NCBI GenBank assembly: GCA_016223165.1
Contig: JACRPO010000009.1
Location: forward strand, 682,001 to 746,000
DNA from: Burkholderiales bacterium
GTDB lineage: Bacteria > Pseudomonadota > Gammaproteobacteria > Burkholderiales > Burkholderiaceae_C
Length of the DNA stretch: 64,000 nt
Direction: 5' to 3'
The notes beneath the pieces were generated by a model, which was not told the DNA's origin, did no database searches, and worked only from the letters and a program-made list of their open reading frames with translations. Positions 16,340-25,136 of the stretch are shown here, in pieces (positions within the stretch are counted from its first letter, which is position 1; each line of letters begins with the position of its first letter). A program made the position numbers and the translations under genes.

Positions 16340-18445
16340 ATGCCGCGCGCAGGCTCCCTGTCGCCAGGACGGCCCCATCCGCTGGGGGCGCGGCCGCACG
16401 CGGGCGGCGTGGGCTTCTCGGTCTACTCGCGCCACGCCGAGCGCGTCGACCTGCTGCTGTACGAGCATGCCGACAGCACGCAGCCGATGCGCACCATCGC
16501 CCTCGAGCCGCCGGCCCACCGCACCTGGAACTACTGGCATGCCTTCGTCGGCGCCGTGGGCCCGGGGCAGGTCTATGCCTACCGGGCCCATGGGCCGTTC
16601 GCGCCGATGCGCGGACACCGCTTCGACCCGAGCAAGGTGCTGCTCGACCCCTATGGCCGCGCCGTGGCCATCCCGTCGGACTGGCGGCGCGGCTCGGGGC
16701 ACGACCTGGGCCCCAACGACGCCCACGCCTGCAAGAGCGTCGTCGCCGACGACCAGGCCTACGACTGGCAGGGCGACCAGCCGCTGCGCCGCCCGTTCAC
16801 GCAGACGCTCATCTACGAGATGCACGTGCGCGGCTTCACGCAGCACGCCTCTTCCGGCGTGCCGGCGGCGCGGCGCGGCTCGTTTGCCGGCGTGGTCGAC
16901 AAGATCCCCTACCTGCTCGACCTGGGCGTGACGGCGGTCGAGCTGATGCCGGTGTTCCAGTTCGACCCGGCCGACGCACCGCCGGGGCGCCGCAACTACT
17001 GGGGCTATGCGCCGATCTCGTTCTTCGCGCCGCATGCGGGGTATGCCACCCGTGCCGCCAATGCCGGCCACACCGCCGCCGGGCCGCTGGCCGTGCTCGA
17101 CGAGTTCCGCGACATGGTGCGCGCGCTGCACAAGGCGGGGCTGGAGGTCATCCTCGACGTCGTGTTCAACCACACCGCCGAGGGTGACGAACGCGGCCCG
17201 ACCTTCGGCCTGCGCGGCCTGGACAACAGCACCTACTACCTGCTCGACCGCGAAGGCCGCTACGCCAACCACTCCGGCACCGGCAACACGCTCAACGCCA
17301 ACCACTCGGTGGTGCGGCGGCTGATCATGGACAGCCTGCGCTACTGGGTGCGGGTGATGCACGTCGACGGCTTCCGCTTCGACCTCGCCTCGATCCTCTC
17401 GCGCGACGAATACGGCCTGCCGGTGCCGAACCCGCCCGTGCTGTGGGACATCGAGAGCGACCCCGTGCTGGCCGGCACCAAGCTCATCGCCGAGGCCTGG
17501 GACGCCGCCGGCCTGTACCAGGTGGGCCAGTTCTTCGGCGAGCGCTGGAAGGAGTGGAACGGCAAGTTCCGCGACGACGTGCGCACCTTCGTCAAGGGCG
17601 ACGCCGGCGTCGTGCCGCGCCTGGCCGACCGCCTGATGGGCAGCCCCGACCTCTACGGCGCACGCCCGCGCGAGCCGGCGCAGAGCATCAACTTCGTCAC
17701 CAGCCACGACGGCTTCACGCTCGAGGACCTCGTCTCCTACAACCACAAGCACAACGAGGCCAACGGCGAAGACAACCGCGACGGCAGCGACGACAACCGC
17801 TCGTGGAACTGCGGCGTCGAAGGGCCCACCGGCGACCCGCAGGTGCTGGCGTTGCGCCGTCGCCAGATCAAGAACCTGCTCGCCATCAACCTGCTGTCGC
17901 TCGGCACGCCGATGCTGCTGATGGGCGACGAGATGCGGCGCAGCCAGCAGGGCAACAACAACGCCTACGCCCAGGACAACGAGCTGAGCTGGCTCGACTG
18001 GACGCTGCTCGAGCGGCACGCCGAGATCCACCGCTTCGTGCGCGGCTGCGTGCGCATCCGCAACCTGCGCGAGAGCGTGCGCCAGGACCACCGGCTGACG
18101 CTGGCCGAGCTGATCAAGCGCGTCAACGTGCAGCTGCACGGCGTGCGCCTGGGCGCACCCGACAAGGCCGAGCATTCACGCAGCCTCGCCATCACCGCCA
18201 CCAGCCTGGCCGGCGACCTGCTGATGCACTTCGCGCTCAACGCCTACTGGGAGCCGCTCGAGTTCGAGCTGCCCGTCCCTCCCGCGACGACGGCCAGCGC
18301 GCCGAACGGCTGGCGCCGCATCATCGACACGGCGCGCGACGCGCCGCACGACATCGCCGAGTTCGCCGAGGCCGAGGGGGTGATCGGGCGCGCGCACCGC
18401 GTCGAGCCGCGCTCGGTGGTGGTGCTGTTCGCGCCGTTGCGCTGA
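16340..18445 (+). CDS. glgX: Glycogen debranching enzyme (isoamylase type)
   Basis: A 701-residue GH13 isoamylase-type enzyme. The N-terminal carbohydrate-binding fold (residues 8-140) is followed by the catalytic barrel. The nucleophile is Asp348 in HVDGFRFDLAS, the acid/base Glu385 in KLIAEAWD, and the third carboxylate Asp457 in FVTSHDGFTL. YNHKHNEANGEDNRDG and MLLMGDEMRRSQQGNNNAYA are strongly GlgX-like. It hydrolyses alpha-1,6 branches left after phosphorylase action. No other glycogen gene is adjacent. The ATG at 16340 lacks a good ribosome site but starts the family's N-terminus (LSPGRPHPLGARPHAGGVGF). Its TGA is the first triplet of palindromic element copy 2. Confidence 0.95.
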   Translation: MPRAGSLSPGRPHPLGARPHAGGVGFSVYSRHAERVDLLLYEHADSTQPMRTIALEPPAHRTWNYWHAFVGAVGPGQVYAYRAHGPFAPMRGHRFDPSKVLLDPYGRAVAIPSDWRRGSGHDLGPNDAHACKSVVADDQAYDWQGDQPLRRPFTQTLIYEMHVRGFTQHASSGVPAARRGSFAGVVDKIPYLLDLGVTAVELMPVFQFDPADAPPGRRNYWGYAPISFFAPHAGYATRAANAGHTAAGPLAVLDEFRDMVRALHKAGLEVILDVVFNHTAEGDERGPTFGLRGLDNSTYYLLDREGRYANHSGTGNTLNANHSVVRRLIMDSLRYWVRVMHVDGFRFDLASILSRDEYGLPVPNPPVLWDIESDPVLAGTKLIAEAWDAAGLYQVGQFFGERWKEWNGKFRDDVRTFVKGDAGVVPRLADRLMGSPDLYGARPREPAQSINFVTSHDGFTLEDLVSYNHKHNEANGEDNRDGSDDNRSWNCGVEGPTGDPQVLALRRRQIKNLLAINLLSLGTPMLLMGDEMRRSQQGNNNAYAQDNELSWLDWTLLERHAEIHRFVRGCVRIRNLRESVRQDHRLTLAELIKRVNVQLHGVRLGAPDKAEHSRSLAITATSLAGDLLMHFALNAYWEPLEFELPVPPATTASAPNGWRRIIDTARDAPHDIAEFAEAEGVIGRAHRVEPRSVVVLFAPLR

Positions 18446-18605
18446 GAGCTTGTGAAAATATCCGCCACGCCCGCTCGTGCGGCCCAAAGCGCGCCACTCG
18501 TCGTTGCAAATCCTCGCGATACCACGAGGTATCGCTGCGGTTTGCGCCTAGATTGGCACGCTTTGGGCCGCCCGCTCGGACGCGCCGGATATCTTCACAA
18601 GCTCT
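18443..18605. repeat. 160-nt multi-armed palindromic element, copy 2
   Basis: Perfect outer arms AGAGCTTGTGAA (18445-18456) / TTCACAAGCTCT (18594-18605). The second pair is ATATCCG (18458-18464) / CGGATAT (18586-18592), and the third CGGCCCAAAGCG (18480-18491) / CGCTTTGGGCCG (18559-18570). The central hairpin is GCGATACC-ACGA-GGTATCGC (18516-18535). The left end is the TGA stop of glgX, just as copy 1 begins with the stop of its neighbour. Arms differ from copy 1 in both strands of each stem while the linkers are conserved, so base pairing appears to be the selected feature. Confidence 0.85.
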
Positions 18606-18646
18606 GGGCCGCGCGCGGTGACGCGCCTGCCGCTCTGCCGGCCGGC

Positions 18647-19255
18647 TCAGCGCGCCGCCGCCCCCAGCGGCAGCCCGCGCAGTGACTGCGCCACCTCGGC
18701 CGCCTGCCAGACGGCGATGCGGTGCTCGGCGGCAAAAGCGCGCGCCTGGTCGGTAAACTCGCCCAGGCCGATGTAGAGCGCGTCGGGCGCATCGGCCGCT
18801 TCGCGCGCCGCCTGCAGCGTGCGCAGCGCATCGAGGCCGGTGCGCGCGGACTTCCAGCGCCGCGCGCTGACGAGCATCCTGCGGCCCTGGCGCTCGAGCT
18901 CGAAGTCGACCGCAGACTCGGCCCCTCTCTTGGCCCCTGCCTGGGCCGACGTGCCCCGTTGCACCACGTAGCCGTCGCGCACGAAGGCCTGTTCGAGCAG
19001 GCCGGCGAAGGCGGGCCATGTCAGCGCGGCCACCGCCTTCTGGATCTCCGTCACGCGCGCCGCGCTCGGCAGGCGCCACTGGCGGCGCGCCGCCAGCGCA
19101 CCGACGACGACGAAGGGCAAGGACGACAACGCACCCACCGCGCGATAGCCCTCGGGCAGCAGCGCCGCGCCCAGCAGCGACAGCACCGCGGCGATGGCGA
19201 GGCTCGCCCACCACGGCGAGCGCAGCAGGATCGCGAAGAGCGAGTTCTTGGCCAT
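18647..19255 (-). CDS. Membrane-anchored Mrr-like (restriction endonuclease fold) protein
   Basis: The 202-residue product has two N-terminal hydrophobic segments (LRSPWWASLAIAAVLSLLGA, AVGALSSLPFVVVGALA), then a helical stretch and an Mrr_cat-like domain: WPAFAGLLEQAFVRDGYVV, ESAVDFELERQGRRMLVSAR, RWKSARTGLDALRTL. In active Mrr nucleases the second strand carries Gln/Glu-x-Lys; here the position reads S-A-R, so catalysis is doubtful although the Asp of AVDF is kept. It could be a DNA-binding or partner protein at the membrane. It diverges from the dioxygenase gene across about 120 nt. Confidence 0.65.
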   Translation of the reverse strand: MAKNSLFAILLRSPWWASLAIAAVLSLLGAALLPEGYRAVGALSSLPFVVVGALAARRQWRLPSAARVTEIQKAVAALTWPAFAGLLEQAFVRDGYVVQRGTSAQAGAKRGAESAVDFELERQGRRMLVSARRWKSARTGLDALRTLQAAREAADAPDALYIGLGEFTDQARAFAAEHRIAVWQAAEVAQSLRGLPLGAAAR

Positions 19256-19378
19256 CTGCAGCTTCAAAGCCGGAGTCCTCCTGTGCACGCGGTGAAGGCG
19301 GCGATGATGGCTTAAATTGGCTGCGTCACGCCTGAACCGGGCCACGGCCGGGCAGGAACCCGGAAGGAGCCGCCGTCC

Positions 19379-20266
19379 ATGATCACGTTCAGCCCCCTCA
19401 CGCCGCTCTTCGGCATCGAGACCGCCGACGTCGACCTCTCGCAGCCGCTTTCCGACACGGACTTCAAGGCTATCGAGCAGGCCTTCTACGCCCACCAGGT
19501 GCTGGCGCTGCGCGGCCAGCGCATCACGGCGGCGCAGTTCGCGGCCTTCGCGCGCCGCATCGGGCCGCCGCAGCCGCACGTCATAGACCAGTTCCACCAC
19601 CCCGAGGATGCGGACATCCTCATCCTCTCCAACGTGAAGAAGGACGGCCAGCCCACCGGGCTGCAGGACGCGGGCTCGTACTTCCACACCGACTACTCGT
19701 ACCTCGCGCAGCCGGCCCGCGCGACGACGCTGTACTCGCGCGTCGTGCCCAAGGTCGGCGGCGACACGCTGTTCGCCAACCAGATCGCTGCCTACGAGGA
19801 CCTGCCCGAGGCGATGAAGCGGCGCATCGAGCCGCTGCTGGCCATCCACCACTACGGCAACCGCAACGACGTGAACCAGGCGAGCCGCACCGCAGCTTCG
19901 GTGCTCAGCGCCGAGCAGGAAGCGAAGATGCCGGTCATCACGCACCGCATCGCGCGCGCACACCCCGTCACCGGCCGCAAGGCGCTCTACGCCGTCTCGG
20001 GCAGCTCGTTCGGCATCGTCGGCATGCCCGACGACGAAGCGCGCGACCTGCTCGACGAGCTCGCCGCACATGCGACGCAAGCGAAGTACCAGCTGCGCTT
20101 CAAGTACGGCGTCGGCGACGTCGTCGTCTGGGACAACGCCGCGCTGCTGCACTCGGCGACGCTGATCGACCCCGACGATGCGCGCACGCTGTGGCGCATC
20201 ACGATGCTCGAGACCGCCAGCGAGGCGGCGGCACCGAGCGTCCTGGCGCCGACGTTCGCGAGCTAG
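19379..20266 (+). CDS. TauD/TfdA-family Fe(II)/2-oxoglutarate dioxygenase
   Basis: A 295-residue enzyme of the taurine/2,4-D dioxygenase family. Iron ligands are His103 and Asp105 in SYFHTDYSY and His258 in AALLHSATL; Arg273 in RTLWRITM should bind 2-oxoglutarate. YAHQVLALRGQRITAAQFAAFA and LDELAAHATQAKYQLRFKYG are family features. GGAAGGAG lies about 9 nt before the ATG. The enzyme would oxidise a small organic substrate such as a sulfonate or aryloxyacetate; no sulfonate transporter gene is nearby to decide. Its TAG stop lies within the arm of a 29-bp inverted repeat. Confidence 0.88.
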   Translation: MITFSPLTPLFGIETADVDLSQPLSDTDFKAIEQAFYAHQVLALRGQRITAAQFAAFARRIGPPQPHVIDQFHHPEDADILILSNVKKDGQPTGLQDAGSYFHTDYSYLAQPARATTLYSRVVPKVGGDTLFANQIAAYEDLPEAMKRRIEPLLAIHHYGNRNDVNQASRTAASVLSAEQEAKMPVITHRIARAHPVTGRKALYAVSGSSFGIVGMPDDEARDLLDELAAHATQAKYQLRFKYGVGDVVVWDNAALLHSATLIDPDDARTLWRITMLETASEAAAPSVLAPTFAS

Positions 20267-20387
20267 GAGTGTGGGCGGCAGAAGTCCAGGCCCTGGACTT
20301 CTGCCGCCCACACTCCTAGCCGGCGCTCTTGCGCCGGCTAGGAGTGCAGCGCCACGGCGCCGCGGCGCCACTGCCCCGTGGCGCTGC
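20262..20387. repeat. Cluster of overlapping perfect palindromes
   Basis: Arms 20262-20290 and 20292-20320 are perfect 29-nt inverted copies around one base. The segment CACTCCTAGCCGGCGC (20311-20326) can instead pair perfectly with GCGCCGGCTAGGAGTG (20331-20346) across a TCTT loop, so two folds compete. A third stem, GCAGCGCCACGG (20346-20357) / CCGTGGCGCTGC (20376-20387), encloses the palindrome GGCGCCGCGGCGCC (20356-20369). The cluster starts at the dioxygenase stop codon and ends about 100 nt before the MoxR ATPase gene. No T-tract follows, so a simple terminator is not the full explanation. Confidence 0.85.
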
Positions 20388-20488
20388 GGATCGGCCCCGC
20401 ACGCCCCGCACGCCCCGCATGCCTGGCATGCCCGGCACGCACCAAGGTATCCTGCGCGCCCATCGGCGCCCGCGGGAGGAGCGGTTCC

Positions 20489-21472
20489 ATGACCAAGCTC
20501 GGCGTTGTCGACTCCGTCCAGGCAGCGGTGCCGATGCCCTCCGGCACCGCCCTGCTCGCCGCACTGGCCCGCAACCTGGGCCGCGTCATCCTCGGCCAGC
20601 CGACGGCCATCCGCTGGCTCATCGCCTCGTTCGCCGCCGGTGGCCATGTGCTGCTCGAGGACATGCCCGGCACCGGCAAGACGACGCTGGCCAATGCGCT
20701 GGCGCGCTCGGTCGATGCGACCTTCAAGCGCGTGCAGTTCACGGCCGACCTGCTGCCTTCGGACATCATCGGCGTCTCGACCTTCGATCCACGCGACCAG
20801 GCCTTCCACTTCCACGAGGGGCCGGTGTTCGGCAACATCCTGCTCGCCGACGAGATCAACCGCGCCAGCCCGCGCACGCAGTCGGCGCTGCTGGAGGCGA
20901 TGGCCGAGGGGCAGGTCACGGCCGAGGGGACGCGGCGCACGCTGCCCGAGCCGTTCTTCGTCGTCGCGACGCAGAACCCGGTGGAAAGCGCCGGCACCTA
21001 CCCGTTGCCCGAAGCGCAGCTCGACCGCTTCGCGGTGCGCTTCGGCCTCGGCTACGTGAGCGCGGAGGAAGAGGTGCACATGCTGGCCGCGCAAGGCACC
21101 GAGAGCCATCCGCTGCACGGCCTGGCGCCGGTGTGCAGCCTGGCCGACATCATTGCCGTGCGCCACGCCATCGGGCAGGTGCGCATCGCCGACGCGATGC
21201 GCCGCTACATCGTCGACATCGTCGGCGCCACGCGCGGCGGTGGTGCGCTGCGCCTGGGCGCGAGCCCGCGCGCGTCGATCGCCATCCAGAAGCTCGCGCA
21301 GGCGCTGGCGCTGATCGACGGCGAGGCCTTCGTCGCGCCCGACCACGTGCGCGAAATCGTCGTGCCCGCGCTCGCGCACCGCGTCACGCTCGATGCGCAC
21401 GCACAGTTCGCCGGCCGCTCGAGCGCCGACATCGTGCGCGAGACGCTGGCGAAGGTGCCGATGCCGGCCTGA
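20489..21472 (+). CDS. MoxR-family AAA ATPase
   Basis: A 327-residue AAA+ ATPase. Walker A is EDMPGTGKTTLANALA, Walker B ILLADEINRASPRTQSALLEA, sensor 1 FFVVATQNPVESAGTYPLPE, and the C-terminal lid contains LGASPRASIAIQKLAQALA. GGGAGGAG lies about 8 nt before the ATG at 20489. MoxR proteins act as chaperones that insert cofactors or remodel partner proteins, usually with a DUF58 (von Willebrand-like) partner. It leads a three-gene unit with DUF58 and transglutaminase genes, a widespread arrangement. Confidence 0.93.
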   Translation: MTKLGVVDSVQAAVPMPSGTALLAALARNLGRVILGQPTAIRWLIASFAAGGHVLLEDMPGTGKTTLANALARSVDATFKRVQFTADLLPSDIIGVSTFDPRDQAFHFHEGPVFGNILLADEINRASPRTQSALLEAMAEGQVTAEGTRRTLPEPFFVVATQNPVESAGTYPLPEAQLDRFAVRFGLGYVSAEEEVHMLAAQGTESHPLHGLAPVCSLADIIAVRHAIGQVRIADAMRRYIVDIVGATRGGGALRLGASPRASIAIQKLAQALALIDGEAFVAPDHVREIVVPALAHRVTLDAHAQFAGRSSADIVRETLAKVPMPA

Positions 21473-21506
21473 TCGGCGCGGCCCCTCACGGCGCCCTCAC
21501 GGACCA

Positions 21507-21539
21507 TCGCGGACCCCTCGCGGACCCCTCGCGGACCCG
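21507..21539. repeat. Three 11-nt tandem repeats in the MoxR-DUF58 gap
   Basis: TCGCGGACCCC at 21507-21517 and 21518-21528 and TCGCGGACCCG at 21529-21539 lie between the MoxR stop and the DUF58 start at 21564. A looser copy (CACGGACCA) precedes them. It has no hairpin potential; slippage or a spacing element are possible. Confidence 0.6.
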
Positions 21540-21563
21540 CTACCGCAGCCCGGCGTTGGAACC

Positions 21564-23021
21564 ATGCCCGCCTCGCCTGCCGCGCTCGCCTCGATCTCGG
21601 CCCGGATCGCGCGGCTCGGCGCGCCGGCCTTTCGCCGCGTCTACCGCTACGACCGCGCGCTGCGCCGCAAGCTCACGCCGGCGGGCTGGCTGCTCGCCGC
21701 CCTGGCCGTGCTGGCGGCCGTCTTCGGGCTCAACACGCGCGAGGTGATGGTCTACCAGCTCTTCGGGCTCGCGGTGGGCCTGTTCGCGGTGGCGGCCGTC
21801 GCCGGTTGGCGGCTGCGGCTGGACCTGTCCGTCGCGCGCCGGCTGCCGCAGTGGGCCACCGCCGGCGTGCCGTTCGACTACACGCTGACGCTGCGCCACC
21901 GCGGCGCGGCGGTGCGGGCGCCGCTCTGGGTGGAGGACCTGCTCGCGTCGCCGCCGGCCGGGCGGCCCGGGCTCGCGAGCGAAGCGGGTAACGCGACCAA
22001 GGCGGCCAAGGCGAGCGAGGCGAGCGGCTTCGCCGCCTACAAGGTGAGCGCCGACCGCACGCGCAACCTGTTCGACCGCTTCGTCGGCTACCCGCGCTTC
22101 GTGGCCTACATGCGCTGGCGCATCGGCGCGCGTGTCGACGCGGTGGCGCTCGACCGGCTGGCCGGCGAGCGCCAGGTCACGATGCGCTGCCTGCCGCTGC
22201 GCCGTGGCGTGCTGCAGTTCGAGGCCGTGCGCGTCGCCCGCGCCGAGCCGCTCGGCCTGTTGAAGGCGCACGTGCGCTGCGAACTGCCCGAGACGCTGCT
22301 CGTGCTGCCGCGCACCTGGCCGGTGGCCGCGCTCGCCCTGCCCGGCTCGCGCCGCCTGCAGCCGGGCGGCGTGGCCTTCGCGGGCCGCATCGGCGAGGCC
22401 GAGGAGTTCGTCGGCCTGCGCGACTACCGCGCCGGCGACACGCCGCGACGCATCCACTGGAAGGCCTGGGCGCGCCTGGGCCGGCCGGTGGTGAAGGAGT
22501 ACCAGGACGAGTTCTTCGTGCGCCACGCGCTCGTGCTCGACAGCTTCGGCGAGGCCGCCGGCAGCAGCGAGGTCTTCGAGACCGCGGTGGCGCTCGCCGC
22601 CTCGCTGGTGGTGACGCCGCGCTCGAACGACAGCCTGCTCGACCTGATGTTCGTGGAAGGCCGCGCCTACACGTTCACGCAGGGGCGGGGCCTGGGGGCG
22701 GCGGCGGAGCTGCTGCGCGTGCTGGCGGCGCTGTCGCCGACGCCGGGCGGCTCGTTCGAGCCGCTCGCCGAGGCCGTGGCGCTGGGCGCCGCGCGCATCA
22801 GCGGCGCCATCTGCGTGCTGCTGGCCTGGGACGAGCCGCGCCAGCGCATGGTCGCGGGCCTGCGCGCGCGCGGCCTGCCGGTGCGCGTGTGGGTGGTGGG
22901 CGAGGCGCGTGCCGACGGCGCAGCGCTCCCGTCGCTGCCGCTGGGCCCGATGGCCTCCGACCCCGCCGGCCTGCGCACGGTGAACGCGCTCAACCTGGCA
23001 CAGGAGCTCCTGCGGCCATGA
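21564..23021 (+). CDS. DUF58 domain protein (MoxR partner)
   Basis: A 485-residue membrane protein with two adjacent hydrophobic segments near residues 40-85 (LAALAVLAAVFGLN, LFGLAVGLFAVAAVAGW). The DUF58 signature GEAEEFVGLRDYRAGDTPRR is followed by IHWKAWARLGRPVVKEYQDE, then a von Willebrand-like region. It usually acts downstream of MoxR ATPases in envelope protein assembly. The start at 21564 (MPASPAALASISARI) gives the usual family N-terminus; ribosome site is weak (TTGGAACC). The stop overlaps the next ATG (ATGA). Confidence 0.88.
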   Translation: MPASPAALASISARIARLGAPAFRRVYRYDRALRRKLTPAGWLLAALAVLAAVFGLNTREVMVYQLFGLAVGLFAVAAVAGWRLRLDLSVARRLPQWATAGVPFDYTLTLRHRGAAVRAPLWVEDLLASPPAGRPGLASEAGNATKAAKASEASGFAAYKVSADRTRNLFDRFVGYPRFVAYMRWRIGARVDAVALDRLAGERQVTMRCLPLRRGVLQFEAVRVARAEPLGLLKAHVRCELPETLLVLPRTWPVAALALPGSRRLQPGGVAFAGRIGEAEEFVGLRDYRAGDTPRRIHWKAWARLGRPVVKEYQDEFFVRHALVLDSFGEAAGSSEVFETAVALAASLVVTPRSNDSLLDLMFVEGRAYTFTQGRGLGAAAELLRVLAALSPTPGGSFEPLAEAVALGAARISGAICVLLAWDEPRQRMVAGLRARGLPVRVWVVGEARADGAALPSLPLGPMASDPAGLRTVNALNLAQELLRP

Positions 23022-25132
23022 AGGCGCCGGCCGGGCTCGTCGGTGCCGCGCTCGGGCTGTGGGGCTTCTCGATCGGCCTGCCGTGGCTTGGCGTGGCGGC
23101 AGGCCTCGCCTTCGAGGCCTTGCGCTGGGCGGCACCGGCGCCTTCGCCCCGGGCTGCGGCGGGCCTGAAGCTGCTGCTGCGCGCCTGTGTGCTGCTCGCG
23201 CTCGCGTCGCTGGCCGGGCTGGTGGTCGTGCAGGGGGCGCCGCAGGCGCTGTACAGCTGGCTGCGCTGGCTGCCGCTGATGCTGCTGCCGTTGCCCGCGC
23301 TGCAGCTGCTGGTGGAGCGCCTCACCGTGCAGGGGCTGCTGCGGGCGCTGCGGCGCGACGTGGTGCCCGAGGAGGACACGGAGCACGTGCGCCAGGTCGA
23401 CTTCACGCATGCCCATGCGGCCCTCACGCTCGCCGCGGCCGGCACCGGTGCCGCGGCGGCGGCCTGGCTGTACCCGGGCCTCGTGCTCATCGTCGGCTGG
23501 GCGCTGCTGGCGCGCCAGCCGCGCGGCCGCCGCGCGCTGGCCGGCATCATGGTGGCGGTGGCCGCGCTCGTCGGCCATGCGGCGCACCTGGGCATCTCGG
23601 CGCTGCAGGGCCAGGTCGAGGACCTGAGCACCGACCTGATCGCGGACTGGCTCGCACCGCCGCCGGACCCGTTTCGCGAACGCACGCGCATCGGCGATCT
23701 CGGCAAGATCAAGCTGAGCGACCGCATCGTCATGCGCGTGGTGGCCGCGCAGCCGAGACCCGATGCACTGCTGCTGCGCGAGGCGGCCTTCGAGCGCTAT
23801 CGGGGCGGCGAATGGCAGAGCGCGCGCCGCGCGGCACGGCCCGCGACGCGCATCCCGGCGACCGGTGGCGTGCAGGGCGCGAGCGCCGGCCAGCGCGCGA
23901 GCGAGGGACGTGAGGCTGGCCAGGACCGCTGGCTGCTCGACGACGGGCCGGCCCACGCCGACACCTCCCACCCGGCAGGCCCTTCGCGCCTTTCGCACCT
24001 CACGGTGCGCCGCTCCCTGCCGGGCGGCGAGGGCCTGCTGCCGCTGCCGCTGGGCACGCGCAGCGTCGCGTCGCTGCCGGCCCAGGCCGTCGAGGTGCTG
24101 GCCACCGGCGCGGTGCGGGTGCACGGCACGCCGCGCTTCATCGCCGTCGAGGTCGCCTACGACCCATCGGCCGAGGCGGGTGCGCCGGATCCCGCCGTCG
24201 ACCTGGAGGTTCCGCCGCTGCTCGCCTCCACGCTCGCCCGCATCGTCGAAGAAGAGCGGCTGCGACAGGGCGGCGACGCCGCCACCGTCGAAGCGGTGCG
24301 CGGCTTCTTCGCGGCCAAGTTCGCCTACTCGCTCGAGCTCGGCAAAGCGCTCGGCGAAGCGCGCCGGGGTGAGCGCGCGCGCACGTTGGCCGACTTCCTG
24401 CTTCGCGACCGCAAGGGCCACTGCGAATATTTCGCCACCGCCACGGCGCTGCTGCTGCGGCAGGCCGGCATCCCGGCTCGCTACGTGGGCGGCTACTCGG
24501 CGCAGGAGTACAGCGCGCGCGAGCAGGCCTTCGTCGTGCGCGCGCGCCATGCGCACGCGTGGGCACAGGCGTGGGTCGACGGCCGCTGGGTCAACGTCGA
24601 CACCACCCCCTCGCGCTGGGCCGAGTTCGAGGACCAGGCCGCCAGCGGCGCGTTCAGCCCCGTGCTCGACTACCTCTCCTGGCTCGTCGAGCGTGCGCTG
24701 CAGGCCTGGCAGGCGCCCGCGGGCAACGGCGCGCTGGCATTCGCCGCGGCGCTGCTGGGCGTGCTGCTCGCGGTGCCGGCGTTGCGGCTGGCGCTGCGCC
24801 GGCTGCGGGCCCGACGGCGTCATGTCGAAGTGAACCGGCCCGACGCGATCGCGCAAGCCTGGGCACGGGTGGAGCGTAGCGTCGCCGAGAAGGGGCATGC
24901 CCGCCAGCCCGGCGAGACGGTGCGGGCCTGGGCCAGGCGGCTCGGCGAGACCGGCGAGACCGGCGAGACCGGTGAGACCGGCGATCGGCCGGCCTGGCGC
25001 GCCTCGCTGCGCGATCTCGCCGAGGCCTACTACCGTGTGCGCTTCGACCCCGCCGCGCCGGAGGACCAGCGGCGCGACTTCCTCGGCGCAGCGCGGCGCT
25101 GGCCGACGGCATCGCCGGCGCTGGACGAGTAG
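23018..25132 (+). CDS. tgpA: TgpA-type membrane transglutaminase
   Basis: A 704-residue protein with five or six N-terminal membrane segments (residues 1-190; DUF3488 region), a periplasmic transglutaminase core and a C-terminal membrane helix (ALAFAAALLGVLLAVPALRL) followed by a DUF4129-like cytoplasmic tail. The catalytic triad is visible: Cys469 in DRKGHCEYFATA, His513 in RHAHAWAQAWV, Asp528 in VNVDTTPSRW. P. aeruginosa TgpA, the best-known relative, is essential and periplasmic. Its ATG overlaps the DUF58 stop by 4 nt. The tail contains an imperfect GET repeat. Confidence 0.9.
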   Translation: MKAPAGLVGAALGLWGFSIGLPWLGVAAGLAFEALRWAAPAPSPRAAAGLKLLLRACVLLALASLAGLVVVQGAPQALYSWLRWLPLMLLPLPALQLLVERLTVQGLLRALRRDVVPEEDTEHVRQVDFTHAHAALTLAAAGTGAAAAAWLYPGLVLIVGWALLARQPRGRRALAGIMVAVAALVGHAAHLGISALQGQVEDLSTDLIADWLAPPPDPFRERTRIGDLGKIKLSDRIVMRVVAAQPRPDALLLREAAFERYRGGEWQSARRAARPATRIPATGGVQGASAGQRASEGREAGQDRWLLDDGPAHADTSHPAGPSRLSHLTVRRSLPGGEGLLPLPLGTRSVASLPAQAVEVLATGAVRVHGTPRFIAVEVAYDPSAEAGAPDPAVDLEVPPLLASTLARIVEEERLRQGGDAATVEAVRGFFAAKFAYSLELGKALGEARRGERARTLADFLLRDRKGHCEYFATATALLLRQAGIPARYVGGYSAQEYSAREQAFVVRARHAHAWAQAWVDGRWVNVDTTPSRWAEFEDQAASGAFSPVLDYLSWLVERALQAWQAPAGNGALAFAAALLGVLLAVPALRLALRRLRARRRHVEVNRPDAIAQAWARVERSVAEKGHARQPGETVRAWARRLGETGETGETGETGDRPAWRASLRDLAEAYYRVRFDPAAPEDQRRDFLGAARRWPTASPALDE
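24944..24985 (+). repeat. In-frame 9-nt tandem repeat within tgpA
   Basis: GGCGAGACC occurs three times in a row (24944-24970), followed by GGTGAGACC and the start of a fifth unit, encoding (Gly-Glu-Thr)4-Gly-Asp in the cytoplasmic tail. Near-identical units suggest recent slippage, so copy number may vary between strains. Confidence 0.85.
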
Positions 25133-25136
25133 ACGC

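Noticed and set aside
15740..18175. Minus-strand open frame opposite methyltransferase and glgX genes
   Set aside because: Valine/alanine/glycine-rich shadow spanning two genes with no motif.
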